A stretch of DNA of 64,000 nt, from NCBI GenBank assembly GCA_977006965.1, contig OZ345364.1, positions 2,728,001-2,792,000 of the forward strand, read 5' to 3'. The translations under genes and the position numbers were made by a program. The notes beneath the pieces were generated by a model. It made no database searches. It worked only from the letters and a program-made list of their open reading frames with translations, and was not told the origin of the DNA. Shown one piece after another: positions 1-11,928 of this stretch. Source of the stretch: Phymatolithon calcareum (taxonomy: Eukaryota > Rhodophyta > Florideophyceae > Hapalidiales). Numbering within the stretch: position 1 is the first letter of the stretch; each line of letters opens with the position of its first letter.

Positions 1-234
1 GGTTTTCAGATGCCTTCCCAGTGCAGTCCTTGTCCGATCACAAGCACTGGATGATACAATCATGCATGCATGCATTGCCCCAACGTTCTATTTTCGGAGA
101 TGGAAACAGACGCCGCTCTCTTTGCCTCTCTCTCACCCTCGGTTAGTCAGTCCGAGCAGTACATTAGCTTTGGTATTTAACATCGATTGTCCTTCTACTT
201 TTCCTAATGAGCAATCACTTCGGCATCTTCTCTC

Positions 235-1074
235 ATGTCCCATCTACCTTGTCGAATGGCAGTCTCTACGATTCTATTGGTAATTCTGTCTGTTGCAGCC
301 GCCTTTGCCATACCCATAACCCACCATCCTCCGCATCTCTCCGCTATTACAGCATTGATCCCGTCGTCATCCGTGCGCCAATGGAAACAGGGCGGTCCGT
401 GCAAAAGAAATGACTTTGTTTGCATGAACGAAATCGCCCTGCTGTATGTTAATCAGATTCGCGCCAAGGTTTCTCGCAACCCTCTCTCGCAGGGCACAGA
501 GAGTATGCTTGAAGTGGCCATGAAACATTCGAAGCGCATGTATCGTGATTTACCGGCACGCAAAAAGCAAAAGAAGTTTCCAGTTTTCCATCAGGACATG
601 GCGAAAACCAAACTTGGTTGCAGTTCTCATTTCTCGGGAGAAAACGTCGGTCAAAACTTCGTGGGATTCGGTTCAAGGCCCACAGATCCCGCAAAACTCT
701 GCGTAACGCAATTCAAAAAGTCCAAGCCGCATTACAAGCATCTCATCCATCCGAGGCATGAAGCTGTCGTCATGGGTGTTTTCATTGACAAGAAAAACTA
801 CATTTGGTGCACCCAGATATTCTCTGTTGTAAGTGTCTTCACTAAGGCCGGCAAGTGCATGAAACTCAAACCTTGGAAGGGTAAGTCTCTCAAGTTTTCT
901 AGCAGGGGACATGTGTTTAGGAAGCTATCATTCGTCGGTCGCTTCCCGAACGGTCTTGTGGACAAAATGATCCTCAAGTGTGGAGCAGGTCACTGCAAGT
1001 ATTGCCAGCAACATGGCGCCAAGTGTCTCACCGAGGAGAACAGCGTCAAAATCGATCTCAAGTATTTCATCTAA
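235..1074 (+). CDS. Secreted CAP-superfamily (SCP/PR-1-like) protein
   Basis: Intronless ORF of 279 residues. The N-terminus is a good secretion signal: a short lead, then a hydrophobic run (ILLVILSVAAAFA) before IPI. The Met at 256 would give a more compact signal peptide and is an alternative start. The middle (about residues 60-205) reads as a diverged CAP domain: a helix beginning EIALLYVNQIR, the GENVGQNF block, and a core strand ending VFIDKKNYIWCTQIF. The usual CAP histidines are not clearly kept. Cysteines frame the domain (PCKRNDFVC near the start) and a Cys-rich tail (KCGAGHCKYC, residues about 255-262) suggests disulfides in an extracellular protein. CAP proteins are secreted and act in defence, wall or lipid-binding roles; the role here is unknown. 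A broken paralogue lies at 14958-15870, which supports the reading frame because the same residues are kept there. Confidence 0.75.
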   Translation: MSHLPCRMAVSTILLVILSVAAAFAIPITHHPPHLSAITALIPSSSVRQWKQGGPCKRNDFVCMNEIALLYVNQIRAKVSRNPLSQGTESMLEVAMKHSKRMYRDLPARKKQKKFPVFHQDMAKTKLGCSSHFSGENVGQNFVGFGSRPTDPAKLCVTQFKKSKPHYKHLIHPRHEAVVMGVFIDKKNYIWCTQIFSVVSVFTKAGKCMKLKPWKGKSLKFSSRGHVFRKLSFVGRFPNGLVDKMILKCGAGHCKYCQQHGAKCLTEENSVKIDLKYFI

Positions 1075-2164
1075 TGCGACGATGTTCTTCGACATTCGCT
1101 GCTCGGCAGAAGCAACAATTCTTGCTTTTCTCTTGAGCGCAATTGACATATTCTGTGCAGCCAAATGTACATTCCATGAATAGCAATCTTCATCATTCAT
1201 TCTCACCGCAGAAGCTTACACATTTTTCCATAAATTTCTCGTCTGCCGCGGAATCGTCAAACGAAAATTTTCTCTTCGTCAACGGAAACGGTACACTCAC
1301 TACTACCATTTATGGTAACTTGTTTTTCTAGGGTCGGGGCTGCACTGGACCACTTCGCAACTATTGTAGACAGACTTTTGCATCCGAGCAGTCTTCCAGA
1401 TATTCCGGCATGATGCCCGCGATGGGAGTGACGACTAATTCAGACCAGTTTAGCAGAGTTGCTTCTTTCACGGAGCTCGCCCAAAACGGCGGTCACATCG
1501 ATGCCAGCTGCCATCTTCAAAACGATGCCTTTTGTAAAGCTGTGGGATAGGCTTTGCCCTAGGAAACCCCTCTCGACCTATCGGAAATGGAATTGTACTC
1601 GCGCGCGTTCGAAAATCCGGGCTCCATCACGGACTCACCCATGCCCAGGCATTGTGCAGGTGCAAAAAGTTCATTCATTTCAAGTTATCGAAAACTGTGC
1701 TGATACCATTTTACTGTGCGGTTAGCTATCCATCATCGAAGCAGGCATTACGGGCAGCGTGAGTTTACATTTCGCGCTGCTGACATTCAACACGCAAATT
1801 CAAATGTTTCTCATTCGATCCCCTGAAGACGCTAAACTCGTCAATTTCGAAATCCAGTCAGTTGAGCGTAGTGCTCAGAGCGACAATTTCAGACGCGGTT
1901 AGTGAAGCTTCAAGCTCGATGGGGGCGAATTTTTCGAGTAGCCAACACCACAACGTCCAGAAGGCCGGTGAAGAAGAGTACTGTACCCCGATATTGCGCA
2001 AATTTCCTTCCCCAAGCGAAGATTCTGACCCGACTTTAAAAAGCGACTCATCCGAAACTTTTAGGAAAATGCTGGCAATCACAATCGCAATCTGAACTTG
2101 TAAACAGGGTCACTCGCGTAAGCGTCCTTTGTGTTCAATCGAAACGGCGTCATTCCCGGGCTCA
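1075..2164. other. Intergenic, no gene seen
   Basis: About 1.1 kb between the convergent CAP and bZIP genes. It holds only short overlapping reading frames on both strands with no recognisable domain. It should contain the 3' ends of both flanking transcripts. No repeat or RNA gene was recognised. Confidence 0.5.
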
Positions 2165-3289
2165 TTACATCCCGAGGGGGCGGAGGATTTTCATAGGTGC
2201 GGCACCTTGGCTCTGGGAAGGGGGAAAAACGTCCTCAACTGCCTCCAGATCTTGGCTCGCCATTGAAAAGCGCAAATTTACGGGCATTGCAGTCTGGCTC
2301 AACTGTGAATTGAGGACGCCAACTCTGATGCTCGAGCCGGTTGGAAACTTGGCGCGGGGCATCTTGTCTTTGTTTCCGCCTTCCAACGCACTTTCCGGTC
2401 TGCCAGCAGGGGAAATATTGGGTGACATCGGCGTCGTTTTCACTTCCGAATCCGGGTCCTGCACAAGTTGTGAGATGATCTTCGCATCAGGATCTTGAGT
2501 GGACTGCGAGCCCATCATGCCAAGATTTAATGCCTCTCCCGCTTTAAAGCTGATGCGAAGAGACTTTGCATTCCCCTCTATCTCCTCCAGGTCCTGTGAT
2601 TGGGTTGAGATCGGGGCAATGGGCGGTAACATTGTGATTTCCTGTTCTTGACTCTGTGTCATCTCCATCTTCATCTGGCTTCCTTCGCTCGGGACGTATA
2701 ACACCGGCGGGATAGTTCCCGTCAGATGTCCAAGGCGATTCGGCGTCGGCATCTTATCTTTCTTGAGTTCCTTCACCATTGCGCGGAGCTCCGCAACCTC
2801 CTTCTCCACCTTGCTCCGTTCAGCGTCGACACGGGCGAAGTCGGCGGCATAGCGGTCGCGCTCATTCTCCACTGTCGTCAGTGTATGAGCTTGCTCCCGC
2901 TTCAGGACTTCTTGGAACACGCGGGTTGCCGCGGCGGATTTACGGTTGTTCAGAAGACGACGGCTGTACTTTTGAGCGTCGGATAGTGCGCCGGTCGCAC
3001 CGGGATCGAGGGGATCTGGTGCGGCGGGGGGACGCATGCGCTTGAAGTTTTCGCGGGCCTCCTCGGCACGGCGGAGGCATTCGGAGATGGCAACGGAATC
3101 GATGCTCCTTTTGATTCCACGATCTCGGAAGTAGGTGTTTAGGAAGTCTGTGGGATCGGCGACGTCGCGCGGTTTTCCTTTCTCTTTTCTTCCGGTCATC
3201 TTTGTCAAGGAATCTGGATCTGGTGGGGAGCGCGGTTGTGGCTGTGGGGCGCGACGGGGATGCTCTCCTCCGTTCATGCCGAAAAACAC
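2165..3289 (-). CDS. bZIP transcription factor
   Basis: Intronless 374-residue ORF. A basic region at about residues 106-130 contains NNRKSAAATR, which fits the bZIP signature of an Asn seven residues before an invariant Arg (N115, R123). It is followed by a heptad-rich amphipathic helix to about residue 178 (VENERDRYAADFARVDAERSKVEKEVAELRA, shown here in part only as a coiled coil), which is the zipper, although leucines are partly replaced by valine, alanine and phenylalanine. The N-terminal 100 residues are Pro/Arg/Asp rich. The C-terminal half is Gln/Ser/Pro rich with repeated SQSQ/SQDLE motifs, typical of an activation region. It should bind DNA as a dimer in the nucleus; targets are unknown. 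Alternative starts are Met5 and Met31; the first is used for lack of evidence against it. Confidence 0.8.
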   Translation of the reverse strand: MFFGMNGGEHPRRAPQPQPRSPPDPDSLTKMTGRKEKGKPRDVADPTDFLNTYFRDRGIKRSIDSVAISECLRRAEEARENFKRMRPPAAPDPLDPGATGALSDAQKYSRRLLNNRKSAAATRVFQEVLKREQAHTLTTVENERDRYAADFARVDAERSKVEKEVAELRAMVKELKKDKMPTPNRLGHLTGTIPPVLYVPSEGSQMKMEMTQSQEQEITMLPPIAPISTQSQDLEEIEGNAKSLRISFKAGEALNLGMMGSQSTQDPDAKIISQLVQDPDSEVKTTPMSPNISPAGRPESALEGGNKDKMPRAKFPTGSSIRVGVLNSQLSQTAMPVNLRFSMASQDLEAVEDVFPPSQSQGAAPMKILRPLGM

Positions 3290-3919
3290 GCCGGCCTTGC
3301 GGGCCTTGCATGCAATGTTGGTTCGAAGGTTATCTGTTTGCCAAGTGTTGAGGTCTGCAGATGTTCATTTTTCGTTAAAAAACTGAAATATCTTAGATTG
3401 TTTCTAAAGCAATCAATATATCATATTATGATATCTCGGCCCCAATAGGATCTGTACAGTACAGTATATTTGCTCATCGCAGAGTGCGATGCACCTCGTG
3501 TGATGCACATGACGGCAAAAGTTGATCATGTGTGCCCCCAGGGTAGGGAAAACGTGGACCTATGATCTGCAGTATTTGAAGGTTATGTACTGTACCCGAG
3601 CGACGAGGTCAGTGGAGCACAACACTGACCAGTCTTGTGCCGGAGGAGAGGAGGTGATTACAGGAAATCAGCCAATATGATATTTACAGTGCGTGGACTC
3701 GAACGTATCCAGCTGCGATCGGACTGAAGACCCCGCCCGCACCATGGAGTTTGCGTTTTGCTGAAATGGAACACAGGTCGGCACTGTCAGAAGAGTAGAC
3801 CGCGAAGATTTCTTTTTCGACCTAAATAGAAGATGATCTTCGTTTGCATGGATGTGCAAGCGAGTCAATTCACCTCAGCCAGCCTAATCTGAACAAGTGC
3901 GGTTGGATACGATTTCCAT
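3290..3919. other. Intergenic between divergent bZIP and F-box genes
   Basis: About 630 bp that must carry the 5' regions of the divergent bZIP and F-box genes. It includes a CTGTACAGTACAGTA stretch at about 3452-3466, related to the palindrome clustered at 35.2-36.8 kb. No coding sequence is supported. Confidence 0.5.
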
Positions 3920-4912
3920 GTGATTTGGTTCTACATGGACGACACTGAAAAGAAGCTCTCCGTGCATTCACGGCCCTCTATCTCAGGGACGATGGCCGGT
4001 GACGAAAGGGATGATCCACTCGACCGCGCTACAGCTCTTGAACACGAAAGCAACCCTGCTCGTCATCGCCATGCCTCCATTCATCGGACTGTCTCAGTGT
4101 CTCCAAGCCGCAAGCGCCCGGCCGAGGTCTTGGCAGGGCATGATGCTGCAGCGCCAGAAGAACCTGATATGCGAGGTATTGCCAACGTGCCTCTCAAGCG
4201 CGCACGGTGCGACAAAGAAGTAGACATAGCACCTCATGTGTCGCATCTTCCTCCCGATGTGCTCTTGAAGATCTTCTCCCAGCTTGGAGTTCGTTCTCTG
4301 GCGTGCGTTATGCAAGTTAGTCGCTCTTGGAACGCAGTGGCGAATGAATTCGATTTATGGAAGTCCGTTTGCACACGCGTCGGGCTTCTGAACGATGCCG
4401 AAGGATCGCCGGTACAGTCGCATGCAGCAAAATTACTGGAGCGGGTAAAGAAGTTGCTCACCAAAATGCAAACGTTCCGCCAGAACTCGTCCAGGCGCGC
4501 AAAGGTCCGGGCTCAGCTGACGAAGGCGTACCGCAAGCACTATAAAACGTTACGCAACAGGGTTTGCGCCAACTGTTTATCAGTCCACAGCTGTTCAGTT
4601 GCGTACTATTTGTTCGATGGTACTCCGATTTGCTCTGCCTGTCGCGGATTGGACTATTTCGCCTATATCACGGCGACGTACGCCAAAAGGTTCTTCAAGT
4701 ACGGTAAGGTTGCTGTTGAACGCCCCGGACAAATTCTATACTCTAATACTATTCGCTTCACTCATCGCTCGGGCACGATTTATCGCTTCCGCGATATGGT
4801 TGAGCTTTCGGAGCTCGCCGTTGGGGCGGAGATTACCGCCAAGAGGGCGGAGATTGCACGTTCTGTGATCGGCCTTCGTGAAGCGAAAGTTGCACAGCTC
4901 AAGGACGTGTGA
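3920..4912 (+). CDS. F-box protein with a paired-cysteine motif
   Basis: Intronless 330-residue ORF. Residues about 109-150 form a clear F-box (HLPPDVLLKIFSQLGVRSLA, then VSRSWNAVANEFDLWKSVC), the Skp1-binding module of SCF ubiquitin ligases. A basic, Ser-rich N-terminus (SPSRKRPAEV, PLKRARCD) could hold a nuclear localisation signal. After a Lys/Arg-rich helix, residues about 213-245 hold two CxxC pairs (VCANC and ICSAC) spaced like a small zinc-binding fold, which may be the substrate-binding part. No WD40 or LRR repeats are present. The likely role is a substrate adaptor in ubiquitination; the substrate is unknown. The Met at 3935 (MDDTEKK) or the later MAGDERDD are possible starts. Confidence 0.8.
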   Translation: MIWFYMDDTEKKLSVHSRPSISGTMAGDERDDPLDRATALEHESNPARHRHASIHRTVSVSPSRKRPAEVLAGHDAAAPEEPDMRGIANVPLKRARCDKEVDIAPHVSHLPPDVLLKIFSQLGVRSLACVMQVSRSWNAVANEFDLWKSVCTRVGLLNDAEGSPVQSHAAKLLERVKKLLTKMQTFRQNSSRRAKVRAQLTKAYRKHYKTLRNRVCANCLSVHSCSVAYYLFDGTPICSACRGLDYFAYITATYAKRFFKYGKVAVERPGQILYSNTIRFTHRSGTIYRFRDMVELSELAVGAEITAKRAEIARSVIGLREAKVAQLKDV

Positions 4913-5139
4913 AGGAGACATCCGTATCAAGCCCTCGTTTCATGCTGTGTGGGGTGTCGACCATAAGCATAGGCGCGAAATGACCGGTCTCAGATCTCTC
5001 TGCTTGCGATTTTTAGGTATCGGAGAACAACGCTTATGTCGGATCTGAAAATTGGTCTATACATCCGACCTCGAAGGCCTCACCTTCCACGACGTAGTGT
5101 CAATGTAGATTTACAGGTAAATTTTCTGGTCATCTTTTC

Positions 5140-5416
5140 ATGTTTTCCCATGTAAAAAAGCCCAACAGACTTCCGAAGATATGGGAAAGGCTTCCTCTAA
5201 TGCTACCTACCTTTGTGTAGCTCACGAAACGCCCACGAAAATGGCGGACGGGAAAACTCAGGACTCAACGTAATCCTATCTCAGTCCTCTCAGGTGTTAA
5301 TCATGCTTAGACACGATCGCTTTTTGCTTTCCTTCTGCGAATCAATACAGGCCTTCTTCGTTCTCCATGCGTTCTATGAGTATCTTGCTAAATAGCAAGA
5401 GCTAATCTAGCGCCTT
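5140..5416 (-). mobile_element. 5'-truncated LINE 3'-end fragment
   Basis: This stretch aligns base for base, in the same orientation, with the LINE tail at 27108-27370: the segments around AGACTTCCGAAGAT, TGCTACCTACCTTTGTG, ATGGCGGACGG, and GCCTTCTTCGTTCTCCATGC recur in order. It holds the end of the reverse-transcriptase ORF (minus strand, ending ...NEEGL) and its 3' UTR. The terminal AATAAA seen in the sister copies is lost; a short A-run (GTAAAAAAG) marks the tail at about 5153. Homology stops near 5416, so the copy is heavily 5'-truncated. No convincing target duplication was found. Confidence 0.7.
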
Positions 5417-8400
5417 TCCAGAGCGCCTGGTGACTCATGCGCCACCACTTTAGTGATAGACAGTTACTCCCTGGAGCCACACGACGAGAGTCATTAGATA
5501 GGGTCGCGATCAGTGTGCTCTGCGTTCCATAGCAGTATCGTCCTCTGGCTATGGTGGTCGTCCCCTTCAAGCTCGACCTGAGCTAAACGGCATATTTCCA
5601 AGACTGGTTAGCCAGGATATCGAATGTGTAACGTTGTCGCCTGAACATGGTACCCTTTTCGAAGTGTTGAATGTGAGAAGTCGAAGACGGATTGTTCGAC
5701 TGGTATGAGTAGAATATTATGATTATGTTTTTAGGTGCCTCGTGTTGCAACCGGAGATACAAGGTGAGTAGGCTCCTGTGGCAGGAAACGAACGAGGAAT
5801 GATCGAATGGTGACAATTAATCTCGCACCTGCCGAGCAGCGGACAACTGCTCAAGCCGGGGACCTGACAGGGCATAAGAATGCGAAAAGAGATTGGGCGA
5901 CGAGGGGGAAAAAGGGGCCTCTGGGGGGAGAGAGAAGTAAAGCTCTTTTTATTGAGGAAGATCACATCCTGAGTCTGTGGTACGTTCTGCGCGAGCTCGG
6001 TGCCTCGCGAGAGCGTCTGCGATTGCCACTGGCTTCTCGGAGGACAGGCTCCTCCGCCGTGACGCTTGGCCTTTAACACGAAGAACACCCTTTGTCTGAG
6101 CAGCAAGGCCAGAGACGGTGCGGAGGTATGGAATTCTTCTCAGATTTGCCCACCTCAATCGTGCCATCGCCTACCTCTTGAGATCATACACTGCGTGCAG
6201 ACCACCGATGATGGCATACACGCCTCTACAAGACAACTACCGCCGGTGCCCCGCATGAATCGATACCCATTGGTTTGTCACGGCGACGCATCCAGCGGCA
6301 GTGGGAAAGCGACCGCGCGCGATGACATCCGGGCGTTGATCGACATCGCTAATGACTGTCTTGGAGCCGCAACCAGTGGCAGTCGAGGAGCAGCGCCGCG
6401 CGAAGGATCCCTGTGCCGAGCCAGGTCGTTCGACACCGTCTCGAGCCGCAAATAGCTGTATTCGAGAAGCCGCTACGCGTTAAGACGCTCTCGCGACAAC
6501 CTAGGTCGGCCGACAGCACCGGGCGCCACAACCGGTGGCCGCCTGGAAGAACCCTTACGCGCGTGACGACCGAGCCAAGAACGCCTTCTGGACGCTTTCC
6601 ATGCGACCCTCTCATCAGGTTGCGCCACGCGGCGCCGGGCTGCGACAGGCTGAGACTCTGCGCGTCACATTCACAGGCGCGTACACTCGGCGGCAGTTGA
6701 AAACACAGCTGCACGCAGCGCAGAGTCTAAAGCTTGCGCGACAGTCTCACCGGCGCGCACAATCGCCAGCAACTGCTCTAGAGTCCGAGCCTCGCCGATC
6801 GAAATCTCTATATCAAGCAAGACGCTGAAGAAACATTGATCTCCAGCACACGTATCGCAAGGTTGCAGACGCGTTCACACGGAGGCACGCACTTCGGAAC
6901 GTGCCTGAACCGAGACGTGCACCGCGCGTAAGGCAGCGGACAGCGTGAAGAGCTTTTTGGTACACCGGCTGTCCTTTTCCCACAAAGGACTCGTGCGATA
7001 TCTGATTTCTCGGCGGAGGCTAGACAGGTGAGCTTTTTGAGTTGGCAGCCCGTGTTCTTTTCTTGACCACCCACCCACCCTTCATAGTCTTTTGTAGTAG
7101 TAGTGAATCTATCGTACAGCCACAACTACGGCAATCCGGTTCTCCGGCAAGCGGTGCTTGTCCGGGAGGAGGTTCCTAAGAGTTACTGGACGGTGTCTGG
7201 GAACTCTAGTAAGGAGAAGCGCGACACTGCTCGCCTTCTCTGGCGAGCTAGACCGTTGGACGCCGTGAAAGCAAAGTCGCCAAAATTTCGGTTTTATGTT
7301 TCGAATAAAACCTCAGATCTTTCTAAAGTCTGTCAAGGCAGGCAGTCTGCAAGCCTACCTCGCCATCACAAGATATATTATATCCCATGTTCAGGCGACA
7401 ACGTTACAGATCGAACGCTAAATCTTCAATCTTAGTTACCATTGATTTGAAATCTTCCTAAACAAGCAGTTATCAAATGAAAACAGTCCATCGTTATCGC
7501 CTGGATGTGGGATATGCCTATGTTTGTAGTGAACGACACAATTGGGCATGGATCTCGCAAGCTGACTTCCCGTGTGCATTGGGACTTCGAAACTGACCGC
7601 AATGTGTTGCTCCATTGCACTGCTTTCGCTTCATCGACGTTTAGACTAAATTGTTGTACAAAGTCTCATAATATACCTAGTCTCATAATACCCGCTTTCG
7701 ATGTTCGCGCTCTTCGTGGCAACCAAATCATTTTGCGCACAATACTTTTCTAACTTCTCTTCGCAAGGAACACGCTCTAGAAGTACCTCTTGGCTCGATC
7801 TCCGCTAGGTGGCAGAACTTCAGAACTTTAGTGAACGCAAAAAAGCTGTGTCGGTAATGTGCGGTCAGCGGGTGGAGCCCTCGAGGAAATCGCATCCTAT
7901 AAAGCTGCAGGGCCTGACCCAGCGCATGTGAGGAGCTCCATCCAGAGTTCGACCTGGTCAAACCCTGGACTTCAGCTTCCCTGAACTAATCTACAAGAAC
8001 AAAAGGGGATGGAGAATGGGAGAACAAAAGAACGATTGCTCGATGCGGTCGAGCGGACGGAGGCAAATGCTGGACGGATGCACCTATGTTTCTTGCTGTT
8101 GAGATTCGTGAGCTCGCGAGCTGGAAGTTACTATGATCCTGAACTCGAAATCTTTCAATACATTTGATTTAGGCTCAGTGCTGGTCGCCGCTCGACCGGC
8201 TCTCGTGGCTGCTACTGCGGGCTACGAGCTGTGTATGACAATATCCGGGACAGTCGTAGAAACGGATGGTCGTGCGGCCGAACGGTGCTGCGGTCAACCG
8301 TATTTTACACGTGGTTCATTGTGTGCACTTGTTCTTCGAGGAGTACTGTAGGACATATGTCTTCGTCCCTGCTTCGATTGTTTGATAAAACTTCTTCTGC

Positions 8401-8781
8401 GTTCCTTGAAATTGTATTCTTTTTTCTGTAAATTTTGCTCTTGGGCACTACTACGACTTTTTGGCCATCGCTTTGCAAGTGCAATGTGGTAACATTGTGC
8501 GCATCTTGCGCATCAACTGGCCTTGATCGCTGTTTTAAAGTCCAAAATTAGATGCTTTCTAGACATTGTAAATTTGATAGTCTTTAGGAATCGTGAATAT
8601 TTTTATGGCTCGTTGCAAAAGCTATATCGAGCTACACGAAAATCTCGCCGTCCGCAAATTTTAGTGTTTTTTCAACAGCCTGTTGTCCATCGGCAATTCT
8701 CTATTGCCACATTCCCGGTACATTCGCGTGCTAAACGAATACCTTATGTACGACTCGAAGTTGCTCTGCACATATGATGCT
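5417..8781. other. Intergenic / unassigned, 3.4 kb
   Basis: No supported gene. A GC-rich block at about 6000-6900 opens several overlapping reading frames on both strands (for example 6066-6455 plus and 6349-6714 minus), none with a recognisable domain; this is what GC-rich non-coding DNA does. A small perfect hairpin with an 8-bp stem (GGTTTTAT, 7290-7297, with its complement at 7305-7312) is present. The rest is AT-richer decayed sequence. Confidence 0.4.
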
Positions 8782-10730
8782 CTAGTGTCTATGTGCCCGG
8801 ATTTTTTCCTCAATTGAGGACTGAAAATCATTTAATTTTTGGAAACGAAAGCTACTCACTATCAGGCTCGTCAAAATCGTCAAGCTCATGGATGTCTTCA
8901 ACGTGCTTAGCGAAACAGTTCCTGCCAGTAGAAGCGCCACAAATATATAGTCTGGCACTTCACGCCTATTACAGTATGAGCACAAGAGAGTCGTTGTCTT
9001 GAATTTACCAACTATGCAGTTGTTTTGAACAGCACAAGTAGTCACCATGATATCCTCAGTCCTCCTTTCCCTTTCCTGGGAGTTAAGAGGGTTCTAACAC
9101 CGCTTCCGAATGCAAATGTACGTTCTTTAGCGACTAAACGTCGACGAGTAATGCGCGTGGCAAATGTGTTATCGATGAGTTCCTCAAACAGCACTTGAAA
9201 ATACCTTCGCAGCGTCATGTGCTGCTGACGCTCTGGATGGGCACCAGAGAATAAAAGTCATCTAACAATCACGCAAATTGCCAGAAGAGTTTGATGACCC
9301 CTATGAACTATAGTCGCGCTTGTTGAAGATGCAGCATTATCGCACTTCTTCCACTCGCTGAGTGCTGTATCTCTCAACTGTTCTCCGGCTAGTGACCTCC
9401 GTTCCCATACCAACGGGATATATAGACTCATGGACGCAAATCAGGTCCGACGGAGGCACAGTGCGCTTTCTGTGGTCAGTTATGGCATCGACAGAATCTT
9501 GACCGAGCGGCCAGCGGTGCTGCTCAGACTACATGCTTCACTTGGTTGCGCACGGAATGAAATTCACTGAAGGTATTCGGCGAACGGCTTACCAGTCTTT
9601 GAAGAAGAAGGAGCGGTGAGATATTTCTTTGGCCCTGTTGTCCTCAAAATTTCTTCCGGCGCTGAACTCAACTCTTGCCATGAGGACGAGTTTTCCGAAA
9701 AACTCAATCAGCTCTGTCATTGCAGTCTCTTGTTGTCCAATTATTCTCAGCTTAGCGGACGCCCAATCAGCAAAATTTTCGCAGGTGAACGTGGGAAAGC
9801 ATCTTCATGACGCAATCGTACTTCGTATGAAGGCCACTACCGTCATTTTCGGATAACAAATCTCCGGTTAGAGTGCGAAGTTTCCAGAACTTGGAATAAA
9901 TTCAAACCCGATACGGTCCTAGAGCTTGGCGCTCGTACCATGTCTCCCCGTAAGCGACAGTATTCGGCTCGCGGTAACGTGAGACGATATCAAGTTCGTT
10001 TTGGGATGTTTGGTGCTAAGAGCCCTTCAAGACGTAGGAGAGAGCCCAGAAGAGGGCTTTAGAGCTGCTTAAGGTTTTATCGAAGCTTTTGTGTCCTTCT
10101 GAAGAGCTTCTAATTGCGGTTGTGGACAATAAACTGGCGTTTCGCGATGAAGATGGGCGAGGATGAGTACTGTAAGCAGTCTTGGGTTTGTATTGCGCTT
10201 TGCCGGTGTTGGCTCGGTTCAAGATGGTGGGCTTCTGCAATGCCATCGTCAGTGTCCCCTATCTTGACGTTGAACAGGTTGACTCTCTTAAAGTTAGTCC
10301 TCTTCGGCGAATGCCAAACTATGACACATTTTACGCGAACTGATATGATCGTGCGACCATTGAGTTTTCCTCGAGTACCTCTTGAACCGTACCACTTACA
10401 CTTTTTCAGATGGAAAAGGCTCCATATTGTCTGGAGCACTCTACGAGACCAATCACCGATGTTTCCTTTGTGTGTACGGAAGTACCGACCACGCGGGGCC
10501 GGGCTTTTTCTCGTGGCATGGCAGGTCTGGTACTTTTAGGTGACCAATATATTTTCGTTGCTAGCGCCGAACGAAGAGAAATTAAGGTAGTAGTTGCGGT
10601 ACTACTCACCCACTATACAAGCCCGGCTTTCCAATAATGGCGAGAATGATCCGTTCTGCCTTCAATTTACTAACTTTTTTGAGCTTTTGAATCGGTCCTC
10701 AATTGAGGACGTTCGGCACATAGACACTAG
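8782..10730. mobile_element. DNA transposon copy A, CTAGTGTCTA termini
   Basis: A 1,949-bp unit bounded by perfect 16-bp inverted ends: CTAGTGTCTATGTGCC at 8782-8797 and its complement at 10715-10730. Just inside each end is the palindrome TCCTCAATTGAGGA (8807 region and 10696 region). Copy B (15897-17480 plus 26203-26236) has the same end layout and aligns in reverse orientation throughout, for example at 9590-9640 against 16640-16740. No clear target duplication flanks A. The family was not recognised from its termini. Copy A has broken coding frames, so it is non-autonomous or dead. Confidence 0.75.
10110..10609 (-). pseudogene. Broken element-A protein (homologue of 16009-16530)
   Basis: Two minus-strand frames (10609 down to about 10406, then 10439 down to 10110) match, in order, the intact 173-residue ORF of copy B. 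Shared residues include LRSxLATK, EKxRPRxVGTSVHxK, GLxECSR, GAFS in the first part, and RVK, VNxxNVK, DDxI, LEPSQHxQ in the second. The frame changes between them, so this copy is broken. The match in protein rather than only DNA is what marks this strand as coding. Function is unknown; a transposon-encoded protein is inferred from position. Confidence 0.5.
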
Positions 10731-10858
10731 AATCACTGGGATATTTGATGATTTAGTATAACTGATCATACCAAGACGCACCAGCACGACAGAGAGAATT
10801 GGTTCCGTGGAAAATTTTTTCATGTTCCGTACCAACTGGAAAAAAATAATCTCTTCTC

Positions 10859-11928
10859 CCACGTAGTCTCCGGGGGGAAATTGTAAGTTTTTATTTTAGA
10901 AGCCCTCAACGCCAGAGTCGCCGACACCAGAGCAGCTTCCCATGTGCTACTTTCGCATTGTCTAAAAATATCGCATCACACTATCATTTCTTCCGTCATT
11001 ATTTTCTCTAATTCTAATAGTCTGTCCATCGCCTGCATTGTCTCGCCCTCAGTCTCTCCGTTGAGTTGCGGTCGTGTGAGATTGCACTGCAGGGTCTCAA
11101 GGCTCTTCTCAGCAACCTCGCCGAATTGTTCCACATAGGAAGAGGGTTTCCGTGGAGGGAAGCGTCCGACGTACCATTTCACTGCCAACATTCTGTGCTT
11201 TCGCGATTTGATTAACACAGTCGGGGTGGCGCGCTCTTTCCTGTCCACCGGGATTTTTCGTTTCAATCCTTCCTCTGTTCGGCCCCAGGCTTCGCTACGA
11301 CGCAGTTTCTCTTCCTTGGGCGTCACCTTCCCTTGTTCCGCCCGGTCGATCTGCTCGCTGAACAGATCGTGATGTTTCATGTAGGAAATATCCCTTTCTG
11401 CGTAGCGAAGGTCTTCGGCTTTGCCTTCGTAATTTGGCTTTTTCTCGATTTCAAGTTTTTCCTTCAGTAGTCGCGCAGCAAAATGTTCGCCCAGCTGTGT
11501 CCTTCTGATTTCCGGGGGTGTGATTTTGCAGAGCGACCTCATTCGGTTTTGGAGACGGAGTGCAAAGCGTCCTAGTATGACGGAGTAGAACAAACCTTCG
11601 GCCTGGTTGATTTGAACTTGGACAGATCTCGTCCACGGGGTGAGGTGCAAGGCGTACTCCCATCGACATTGCACGAGGGTCTTGTAGATCGTTATGTTCT
11701 TCATTGTGTGTAGTCCCTTGGCATTCATTCCAATATCTCGAAGACCCAGGATAATTCCCCTCGCTTTTGAAATTCGTTTCAACGTGGCGTGTTCGGTGAC
11801 ACCCTTGTTGTCAACGGTCGTACCTAGGTATTCCAGCCGTCTTGTTTCATGGAGTTCGGCCCCTGCTAGCTGGAATTTTCGCTTGAATAAACCGGGGTAG
11901 ATGAGGACTTCGCTACCACGTAGTCTCC
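10859..11928 (-). mobile_element. 5'-truncated LINE with 13-bp target duplication
   Basis: The insert 10872-11915 is flanked by perfect 13-bp direct repeats CCACGTAGTCTCC (10859-10871 and 11916-11928). On the minus strand it encodes the C-terminal part of a non-LTR reverse transcriptase ORF ending at 10976, recognisable by RRLEYLGTTVDNKG, the helical stretch after it, and ECALHLTPW-type sequence (WEYALHLTPWTRS). The 3' UTR has an AATAAA-like signal close to the left boundary. The open frame happens to run past the right target duplication to 11941; the last 8 or so codons there are host sequence, not LINE. The duplication length is typical of target-primed reverse transcription. Confidence 0.85.

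Noticed and set aside
5723-6714. Several overlapping ORFs of 70-129 residues in a GC-rich block
   Set aside because: They overlap on both strands, have biased composition and no recognisable domain.
8782-10730. Copy A read as an LTR element
   Set aside because: Its repeats are inverted, not direct, and it has no gag or pol motifs.
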